From contig QMMT01000030.1 of assembly GCA_003647385.1 (NCBI GenBank), forward strand, positions 1 to 10,981: a stretch of DNA of 10,981 nt, read 5' to 3'. This DNA comes from Deltaproteobacteria bacterium. GTDB lineage: Bacteria > Desulfobacterota > Desulfobacteria > Desulfobacterales > Desulfobacteraceae. A program made the position numbers and the translations under genes. Position 1 is the stretch's first letter, and the number at the start of each line of letters is the position of its first letter. Below the pieces are notes generated by a model. That model searched no databases. It was not told the origin of the DNA and saw only the letters and a list, made by a program, of their open reading frames with translations. Below, one piece after another: positions 5,436 to 10,981 of the stretch.

Positions 5436-7133
5436 ATGGATGAACAGAAACGATTATTATTAGCCGTAGTGCTTTCAGTGGTAGTCCTTGTAGGATATCA
5501 GACATTCTTTGTAAAGCCGCCGGAGCCGAATAATCAACCTCAGCAAGTTCAAAACCAGACTACAGAGCAGCCGCAGGCTCAGGATAAGCGTTCAAATGTT
5601 ACCGAATATAAAGCGGAACAAAATACCGCAAAAACCGCTGCGCCGCCTCAAGTGGTTAAACCGCAGAGAAAAGAGTATCGAACCATATCCGTATCAACAC
5701 CTTTGTATAATATTGCTATTTCTGAGTATGGTGCTGCTGTTAAAGGTTTTGAACTTAAAAGGTATAGAGAAACAAACAAAAAAGACTCTCCCTTAAAACA
5801 ATTGGTACCAAAGCAGCTTGTATCGGGAACCATATTGCTTGGCCTTGAGGAGAAATCTGTGCCGGGATTAAAAGATGCGGTGTATACAGCAAAAATCGAT
5901 GCGGATGAAACCTTGGTTTCTCAAGGTGAAAAAACAATTGAATTTATTTTTGAAACCCCTCAAGGAATTGTGGTAAAAAAGATTTTCACCTTTAAGGCAG
6001 ATTCATACTTAATTGATTGTGATATTGTTTTTCAAAATGGTTCTGCCATGGCTTTAAACGATTCTCTGGTAATTTCCACACCCGGATTTTATGATGATGT
6101 GGTAAAAAAACAATCCCGGTTTGCGTTTGTAGGACCCATGGCTTCCATTGACAATAAATATAAAGCCATTAAACCCAAGAAGATCAAAGAGCAGGATACC
6201 TATTTGGGGAAAATTGACTGGTCAGGATTTACAGAACAATATTTTTTGACAGCCGTTATGCCCCAAAAAGCAGAGAGTATAAATACCACCGATACAAAAT
6301 TAAAGCTTTCCTTTGTCAATGATATTGTTACCAGTAGCTACATTCAGAAGATGGATCGACTGGACCCGGGTAAACAGGCGGATTATGCCTTTACCTTCTA
6401 TATGGGCCCCAAAAGTCTGAAAGTATTTGGTCACTATGACAACAGCCTTAAAAATGCAATTAATTTTGGGTTTTTTAATGTGATTGCCAAACCGCTTCTA
6501 ATTGTCATGAATACCATTCACGGGGTGATCCCCAATTATGGCGTGGCTATTATTCTTTTGACAATTTTTATTAAATTGATTTTCTGGCCCCTTGGAACCA
6601 AAAGTTACCGGTCAATGAACAAGATGAAGAAAGTTCAGCCGTTGATGACGGAACTCCGGGAAAAATATAAAGACGATAAGCAGAAAATGAATCAAGAGGT
6701 GATGGCGCTTTATAAAACCTATAAAGTCAATCCAGCCTCCGGCTGCCTGCCCATGGTGGTTCAAATGCCTATTTTCTTTGCACTTTACAGAATGCTCTAC
6801 CAGGCCATTGAATTGAGGCATGCACCCTTTTTTGGATGGATATCTGATTTGTCTGCCCCGGACAGACTGTTTGATTTGAATTTTGCAATTCCAATGATGC
6901 AGAAGCCCTATGGCATCCCCATGCTGACGCTTCTTATGGGTGCATCATTCTTGTTGCAGCAGAAAATGACTCCGACTACAGGAGATCCCATGCAGGCCAA
7001 AATGATGATGTTGATGCCGATATTCATGACCGTATTATTTATTAATTTCCCGGCAGGATTGGTTCTGTACATGTTTGTGAACAATCTTATATCCATGGGA
7101 CAGCAGTATTATATTCAGAAGAAATTCGCGTAA
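5436..7133 (+). CDS. yidC: Membrane protein insertase YidC
   Basis: 565-aa inner-membrane insertase of the long Gram-negative type, which folds and integrates membrane proteins alone or with SecYEG. An N-terminal anchor helix (about 6-26) leads into a Pro/Gln-rich linker (27-75), then the large periplasmic beta domain (about 80-340, with GFTEQYFLTAVMP at 264-276). The conserved 60KD_IMP core follows, with helices near 345-386, 433-456, 494-510 and 524-558. Core landmarks are NYGVAIILLT, the cytoplasmic coiled-coil hairpin KMKKVQPLMTELREKYKDDK (396-415), VNPASGCLPM (431-440), QMPIFFALYRML and FPAGLVLYMFVNN. The positive residue in the hydrophilic groove, Arg366 in E. coli, aligns with Lys380 here, a conservative change. 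The gene follows yidD and precedes jag by 16 nt, as in many genomes. Confidence 0.98.
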   Translation: MDEQKRLLLAVVLSVVVLVGYQTFFVKPPEPNNQPQQVQNQTTEQPQAQDKRSNVTEYKAEQNTAKTAAPPQVVKPQRKEYRTISVSTPLYNIAISEYGAAVKGFELKRYRETNKKDSPLKQLVPKQLVSGTILLGLEEKSVPGLKDAVYTAKIDADETLVSQGEKTIEFIFETPQGIVVKKIFTFKADSYLIDCDIVFQNGSAMALNDSLVISTPGFYDDVVKKQSRFAFVGPMASIDNKYKAIKPKKIKEQDTYLGKIDWSGFTEQYFLTAVMPQKAESINTTDTKLKLSFVNDIVTSSYIQKMDRLDPGKQADYAFTFYMGPKSLKVFGHYDNSLKNAINFGFFNVIAKPLLIVMNTIHGVIPNYGVAIILLTIFIKLIFWPLGTKSYRSMNKMKKVQPLMTELREKYKDDKQKMNQEVMALYKTYKVNPASGCLPMVVQMPIFFALYRMLYQAIELRHAPFFGWISDLSAPDRLFDLNFAIPMMQKPYGIPMLTLLMGASFLLQQKMTPTTGDPMQAKMMMLMPIFMTVLFINFPAGLVLYMFVNNLISMGQQYYIQKKFA

Positions 7134-7138
7134 ATAGC

Positions 7139-7145
7139 AAGGAGA
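7139..7145 (+). promoter_or_regulatory. Ribosome binding site of jag
   Basis: AAGGAGA lies 4 nt before the ATG at 7150 (GGAG core spaced 5 nt) in the 16-nt gap after yidC. It fixes the start of the Jag N-terminal domain. Confidence 0.75.
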
Positions 7146-7149
7146 TACT

Positions 7150-7950
7150 ATGGGACAAACTTTAGAATTCAGCGGAAAAGATGTAGATATCGCTATCAAA
7201 AATGCCTGTGAAGCATTAACACTTTCAAAAGATGAAATAAAATATGACGTGATTTCAGAAGGTACTTCAGGAATTTTTGGAATTGTCGGCAGAAAAGATG
7301 CCAAAATCAGAGTAAATAATCCTGATAATAAAAGCGCATCCCAAACAGAACTTGAAGGAATCAAGTCTATTGTGGATGAGGCATTTGGTGAAGAGACAAG
7401 ATTAGAAGAGCCCCCAAAAAAAGAAGTTAAATCCTTTGAAGCACCCGAGCCGGTTGATGTGTCTGAAGACTCTATTGTACTTGGCAATGAAGCATTGCAG
7501 AAAATGGCAGACCTGATCACGGATGATGCTAAAGTGAGTGCCCGTACTGAAAAAGACAGGCTGACTTTAACTATTGAAGGGGGTAATGCCGGTATTCTGA
7601 TTGGTAGAAAGGGTCAGACACTTGACGCCATGCAGTTCTTGACCGATAAAATTATCAACAGAAAAAGTGAAGCCAGGGTCAGGGTCAAGGTGGATATCGA
7701 AGGATATATGGAAACCCGCAAATCCAATCTTCGCCATCTGGCATTTAAAATGGCGGATAAGGCTAAAAAAACAGGGCGGCCTGCAACCATCAATCAGATG
7801 AGTGCACAGGACAGGCGCATTGTACATCTGGCATTAAAAGATGACAACAAAGTCAGGACCCAGAGTATGGGGGACGGGTACTACAGAAGGCTTGTTATTT
7901 TTCCCAAAAAGAAAAATTCCTTCAGGGGGAAAAGACGGTCTAAAAGATAA
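7150..7950 (+). CDS. jag: RNA-binding protein Jag/KhpB (Jag-N, KH and R3H domains)
   Basis: 266-aa cytoplasmic RNA-binding protein of the Jag (SpoIIIJ-associated, KhpB) family. Residues 1-55 form the Jag-N domain, with EFSGKDVDIAIKNACEAL and GIFGIVGRKDAKIRV. An acidic, low-complexity linker follows (about 60-110). The KH domain is at about 125-200 with its GxxG loop in GILIGRKGQTLDAMQ (G152-R-K-G155). The C-terminal R3H domain has R222 and H226 in the RxxxH motif, with YYRRLVIFP after it. The tail is very basic (KKKNSFRGKRRSKR region). Homologues in Gram-positive bacteria bind many RNAs and affect cell elongation or sporulation; the role in proteobacteria is less clear. The gene follows yidC directly and sits 6 nt before mnmE. 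All signature residues are present. Confidence 0.96.
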   Translation: MGQTLEFSGKDVDIAIKNACEALTLSKDEIKYDVISEGTSGIFGIVGRKDAKIRVNNPDNKSASQTELEGIKSIVDEAFGEETRLEEPPKKEVKSFEAPEPVDVSEDSIVLGNEALQKMADLITDDAKVSARTEKDRLTLTIEGGNAGILIGRKGQTLDAMQFLTDKIINRKSEARVRVKVDIEGYMETRKSNLRHLAFKMADKAKKTGRPATINQMSAQDRRIVHLALKDDNKVRTQSMGDGYYRRLVIFPKKKNSFRGKRRSKR

Positions 7951-7956
7951 ATCATC

Positions 7957-9345
7957 ATGAATGATACAATCGCCGCAATAGCAACTCCCTTTGGAAGTGG
8001 CGGTATTGGTGTCATACGGATATCGGGGTCTAAAGCCTTTGATATAGCATCAACGCTTTTTTCAAAAAGAAAAAACAGGCCTGAAGGCAGTTCAATCTTA
8101 GAATCTCATAAGATCTATCATGGATATATCTTTGAACCTGAAACCAGGGATATCATTGACGAGGTTTTACTGATTCCCATGAAGGGACCTCGCTCTTATA
8201 CGGCCCAGGATGTCGTGGAAATTCAGGCCCATGCCGGCACCATTGTTTTAAGAACCATTCTTGATGAAATTCTTTCCCTGGGAGCAAGACTTTCCGAACC
8301 GGGAGAATTTACAAAACGAGCCTTTTTAAATGGGAGGATTGATCTCACCCAGGCAGAAGCAGTCGCCGATATTATCAATGCAAAAACTGCAAGTTCACTG
8401 AAATTTGCTGCATCTCAGAACCTTGGGACATTTAAGAATGAGATTCAGGACTTAAGGGAAAAATTAATTCATTTTCTGGCCCTGCTGGAAGTCAATATTG
8501 ATTTTCCTGATGATGTTGAACCCTTTGAACCTTCCCCAAAAGAGATGGGTTTGATTGATGATGTGCTGGGAAAATGCACCGAATTCATCCGACAGCATGA
8601 TGATGCCTGTTTTTTAAAGGAAGGTATAAGGGTCACTATCGGCGGCGCACCAAATGTGGGGAAATCAAGCCTGATGAACCGGCTGCTTGAACAGGACAGA
8701 TCTATTGTAACGGCTGTCCCGGGAACGACGAGAGATCCCATTGAGGAAGGATTGAATATCGATGGCATACCCTTTGTGATAACCGATACAGCCGGCATCC
8801 ACCAGACCGATGACCTTGTGGAAATTATCGGTATTGAAAAGGCCAAGGATCACATTACCAGGTCAGATCTTGTGTTGTTTTTAAAAGAGCCGGGCACACG
8901 GTTTACAGACATGGAATTTGAAAAAGTAGTGCCCCTGGAATATCAGTCAGAAGGGAAAGCTATTTTTGTGATTAATAAAATTGATCTGGATGAAGGTGAT
9001 CTGCCAAAACTTTCAGAAACATATCAACACATTCCTAAAGTTGAAATATCCGCTTTGTTAAACATAGGGATCACAGAGTTAAAACAGAAAATAGTGAATA
9101 TCTGTATTGCCCACCTGGATATGGAAAAGTCATCGGTTGTTCCAAATTTACGGCATAAAAAAGCGCTTGAACAGGCTGTTGAGAGCCTGAAATTGGTAAA
9201 AACAGGGTTGGCACAAAGAGCCGAAGAAGAAACGCTGGCAATTGATATTAAACATAGTATTGATTCTCTTGGAACAATTACAGGAGAAACCGCCTCTTTA
9301 GATATACTGGACAGTATTTTTAATAACTTTTGCATTGGTAAATAG
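7957..9345 (+). CDS. mnmE: tRNA uridine-5-carboxymethylaminomethyl modification GTPase MnmE
   Basis: 462-aa GTPase that with MnmG builds the carboxymethylaminomethyl group on U34 of certain tRNAs, improving decoding of split codon boxes. The N-terminal folate-binding domain opens with DTIAAIATPFGSGGIGVIRI and includes GEFTKRAFLNGRIDLTQAEAVADII (116-140). The GTPase domain inserted in the helical region shows G1 GGAPNVGKSS (229-238), G2 GTTRD (256-260), G3 DTAG (277-280), G4 NKID (340-343) and G5 SA (365-366). The final FCIGK includes the functional cysteine C459. Length is typical (450-460). No clear Shine-Dalgarno precedes the ATG, which is 6 nt after jag, so coupling is likely. All key residues are intact; no mnmG is visible in this window. 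Confidence 0.98.
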   Translation: MNDTIAAIATPFGSGGIGVIRISGSKAFDIASTLFSKRKNRPEGSSILESHKIYHGYIFEPETRDIIDEVLLIPMKGPRSYTAQDVVEIQAHAGTIVLRTILDEILSLGARLSEPGEFTKRAFLNGRIDLTQAEAVADIINAKTASSLKFAASQNLGTFKNEIQDLREKLIHFLALLEVNIDFPDDVEPFEPSPKEMGLIDDVLGKCTEFIRQHDDACFLKEGIRVTIGGAPNVGKSSLMNRLLEQDRSIVTAVPGTTRDPIEEGLNIDGIPFVITDTAGIHQTDDLVEIIGIEKAKDHITRSDLVLFLKEPGTRFTDMEFEKVVPLEYQSEGKAIFVINKIDLDEGDLPKLSETYQHIPKVEISALLNIGITELKQKIVNICIAHLDMEKSSVVPNLRHKKALEQAVESLKLVKTGLAQRAEEETLAIDIKHSIDSLGTITGETASLDILDSIFNNFCIGK

Positions 9346-9372
9346 TGTGTTACCGAAAAAAGGATAAATATT

Positions 9373-10023
9373 ATGGATTTAAAAGAACATTTTGTTAAAT
9401 ATGAAGCATTGGTCCAAATGGTGGATGCCGTGTTTGAGCGGGTAAAAAAAGAATTTCCCAAAGAAGTGTTCTGCCGGGAAAAATGTTCAGACTGTTGTTA
9501 TGCAATCTTTGACCTGACACTTATCGAAGCACTCTATTTAAACGATAAATTTTTAAAAACATTCACTGGTAAAGAAAAAAACGATTTCATTGAAATAGCC
9601 GATAAAACAGATCGCGTCCTTGTAAAGATGAAACGTGATGCCTACAAAAAGGTTAGAAAGGGTGCCGATGAGCTGGAAATTATCGGAAAGATGTCACAGG
9701 AAAGAGTCCGGTGTCCGCTACTGGGTGAGGACAACCTCTGTGTTATGTATGATCACCGGCCTATTACCTGCAGGGTTTATGGAATTCCGACATCCACAGC
9801 CGGTGTGAGCCATATCTGTGGCCGGACGAATTTCAAACAGGGAGATGCTTATCCGACATTGAACATGGATAAAATTTATACCCAGCTTCAGCTTCTTTCA
9901 GCCCAATTGGTGAAAGACATCAATTCTGAAAAAATAAGAATGCATGAAATGTTGATTCCGGTCTCAATGGCCATGCTCACAGATTTTAATGAAGGGTACC
10001 TGGGAGTCAAAAAAGATGGATGA
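9373..10023 (+). CDS. YkgJ family cysteine cluster protein (CxxCxxCC-type metal-chelating domain)
   Basis: 216-aa protein with the cysteine spacing of the YkgJ / 'putative zinc- or iron-chelating' family. Near the start is CREKCSDCC (C34, C38, C41, C42). A second half has CPLLGEDNLCVMYDHRPITC (C114, C123, C133), followed by RVYGIP and an ICG at C149. RCPLL....C.(I/V)Y..RP..CR is the classic second half of this domain. A charged helical segment (about 60-110) separates the two cysteine groups, so a metal or Fe-S cluster could be assembled from both. There is no signal peptide or membrane helix, so it is probably cytoplasmic. The function of the family is unsettled. The start at 9373 is preceded by an AAGG-type site about 9 nt away and lies 27 nt after mnmE, so it could be co-transcribed. 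Its last 8 nt overlap the next gene. Confidence 0.88.
   Translation: MDLKEHFVKYEALVQMVDAVFERVKKEFPKEVFCREKCSDCCYAIFDLTLIEALYLNDKFLKTFTGKEKNDFIEIADKTDRVLVKMKRDAYKKVRKGADELEIIGKMSQERVRCPLLGEDNLCVMYDHRPITCRVYGIPTSTAGVSHICGRTNFKQGDAYPTLNMDKIYTQLQLLSAQLVKDINSEKIRMHEMLIPVSMAMLTDFNEGYLGVKKDG
10002..10006 (+). promoter_or_regulatory. Ribosome binding site deciding the start of the 118-aa gene
   Basis: GGGAG lies 9 nt before the ATG at 10016, within the end of the cysteine-cluster gene. It favours 10016 over the in-frame ATG at 9989, which would extend the overlap to 35 nt. Confidence 0.55.
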
Positions 10024-10372
10024 TAAATTTACCCCCGAAGACATTGAAGAGAAGAAAAAAGCCATTTTTGATGCCATGGGAAAAAGAGGACAAAAGCAGA
10101 TCCTCAAAAAAGGATATGAAGACTGGAACCCGTTTCAGGAACCAAAGGATCCTATTGATATCAGAAAAGATAAAACCAAGCGAACCTCCCAGATGTTAAT
10201 TAGGGAGTTCCTTTCCCGGATTGATCATGATGAATACTCAAATAGTTTCGCCCAGGGCGCCTTTGAAATGTGCCTTGGCATCATCAATGATGAAGAAAAG
10301 ATTCGAGGAATGTTTGAGTTTGCCTGCTTTTATGCGGACCTCTTAAAAAAAGAAGGTCATGAATCCCTCTGA
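10016..10372 (+). CDS. Uncharacterised 118-residue protein
   Basis: I do not recognise a family. The 118-aa product is charged and helical in pattern, with no signal peptide, membrane segment or cysteine cluster (cysteines only at C86 and C104). The N-terminal third is Lys/Glu rich (EDIEEKKKAIFDAMGKRGQ), then a Trp/Pro patch (DWNPFQEPKDPID, about 36-48). The C-terminal half (about 58-112) looks like a compact helical domain with regularly spaced hydrophobics (MLIREFLSRI, GAFEMCLGII, MFEFACFYADLL). The reading frame is supported by its position, with an 8-nt overlap with the YkgJ-type gene and a 14-nt overlap with the methyltransferase gene, plus a Shine-Dalgarno. This tight coupling suggests a shared task with those two genes, but the nature of that task is unknown. 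Confidence 0.75.
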   Translation: MDDKFTPEDIEEKKKAIFDAMGKRGQKQILKKGYEDWNPFQEPKDPIDIRKDKTKRTSQMLIREFLSRIDHDEYSNSFAQGAFEMCLGIINDEEKIRGMFEFACFYADLLKKEGHESL

Positions 10373-10981
10373 CAGTAAAGCGGACAAAAAAGATGTCTTA
10401 AATATTCTTTTTCGATCTGACGTTAAACTGACGGCACAAGCCTTTATAAAGGAAATTAAAAAACGATTTTTTGTCTCAACTTTTCAGGCCAAAAGGATGT
10501 TACAAAAGCTAATTGACGAACAGGAATTGACCTATCATTATCTTTACGGTGCCACCTATGTGGAACAAAGTTTTTTAAAACCCGTCTTAATTACAAAAAA
10601 TTTTATTCTCAAGCCTCCGGGATATGGAGACCGATCAAACCAGAATCGCAAAATTGTTCAGGATAAAATTGACCAAGAAAAAATCGAACTGGTGATTGAG
10701 CCGGGCATCTCTTTTGGTTCTGGTCAGCACCCTACGACACAGCTATGTCTTGCCGCCATTGATTTTTGTTTTTTTGAAAAACAGATGCTTGATTGCGAAC
10801 AAAGCCTGACAGGGGCGGACATTGGAACCGGTTCTGCTGTTCTCGCTATGGCCATGTGCCTTTCAGGCCTTTCATCATGCAAGGCCTACGAAATTGATCC
10901 GGTTTCCATAAATGAAGCTAAAAAAAATGTGAGCCTTAACCATCTTGCGAAAAAAATCAAAGTGATTGAAGACACTATGAA
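10359..10981 (+). CDS. PrmA-like SAM-dependent methyltransferase with N-terminal winged-helix-like segment, 3'-truncated
   Basis: The frame from the ATG at 10359 stays open to the right edge, giving 207 residues without a stop. From about 73 on it resembles ribosomal protein L11 methyltransferase (PrmA): EPGISFGSGQHPTT (114-127, compare FGTGTHPTT in PrmA), then the SAM-binding loop DIGTGSAVLA (154-163), the acidic strand end YEIDP (177-181) and EAKKNVSLN. Ala160 stands where PrmA usually has glycine in DxGxGSG. The N-terminal 72 residues differ from E. coli PrmA; an LTAQAFIKEIKKRF helix, a second helix at about 40-57 and a YHYLYGATYV hairpin suggest a winged helix (inferred from pattern). AGAAGG is only 2 nt before the ATG, so translation is probably coupled to the overlapping upstream gene (14-nt overlap). 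L11 as substrate is not assured. The catalytic-motif region beyond 207 is outside the window. Confidence 0.8.
   Translation, partial: MNPSDSKADKKDVLNILFRSDVKLTAQAFIKEIKKRFFVSTFQAKRMLQKLIDEQELTYHYLYGATYVEQSFLKPVLITKNFILKPPGYGDRSNQNRKIVQDKIDQEKIELVIEPGISFGSGQHPTTQLCLAAIDFCFFEKQMLDCEQSLTGADIGTGSAVLAMAMCLSGLSSCKAYEIDPVSINEAKKNVSLNHLAKKIKVIEDTM

Noticed and set aside
7035..7520. 161-codon open frame on the minus strand over the yidC/jag junction
   Set aside because: It is antisense to well-recognised genes, with composition expected of a shadow and no family resemblance.
9024..9461. 145-codon open frame on the minus strand over the mnmE end
   Set aside because: It is antisense to the conserved MnmE C-terminus and shows no recognisable motif.
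9989..10015. Earlier in-frame ATG for the 118-aa protein
   Set aside because: The ATG at 10016 has GGGAG upstream and a short 8-nt overlap, the same layout seen between the two permease genes.

Overview
The window reads as ordinary chromosomal DNA of moderate to low GC. The protein style and gene order suggest a Gram-negative, probably deltaproteobacterial lineage such as the Desulfobacterales. This is an inference from a long proteobacterial-type YidC with a periplasmic domain, the rpmH-to-mnmE order, and a PrmA-like protein whose N-terminus differs from that of E. coli. No marker here fixes the species. Coding density is very high, every supported gene is on the + strand, and no stretch over 300 bases lacks a gene.

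Left part (1-4529): the 3' end of an operon for a family 5 (peptide/nickel-type) ABC importer. The order is a truncated substrate-binding protein, a DppB-type permease, a DppC-type permease, an OppD-type ATPase and an OppF-type ATPase. The genes overlap by 8 nt or sit 2-17 nt apart, so they are almost certainly co-transcribed. The substrate cannot be read from the sequence. Both ATPases end in a four-cysteine C-terminal region of the kind that holds an Fe-S cluster in the DppD family.

Middle (4530-9345): the widely conserved block rpmH, rnpA, yidD, yidC, jag, mnmE. It encodes ribosomal protein L34, the protein subunit of RNase P, a membrane-insertion efficiency factor, the YidC insertase, an RNA-binding KH/R3H protein and the tRNA-modifying GTPase MnmE. 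Promoter-like boxes lie in the 97-nt gap before rpmH, and the best -35 box overlaps the stop codon of the last transporter gene. The block often sits beside dnaA/oriC and rsmG-parAB, but neither neighbour is in this window and no DnaA-box cluster was seen.

Right part (9373-10981): three genes that overlap or nearly abut. They encode a YkgJ-type CxxxCxxCC cysteine-cluster protein, an unrecognised 118-residue protein, and a PrmA-like SAM-dependent methyltransferase that runs off the window. The methyltransferase carries an N-terminal segment that looks like a winged helix in place of the usual L11-binding domain. This end is the least explained part of the window. No tRNA, rRNA, CRISPR array, insertion sequence or convincing intrinsic terminator was found.
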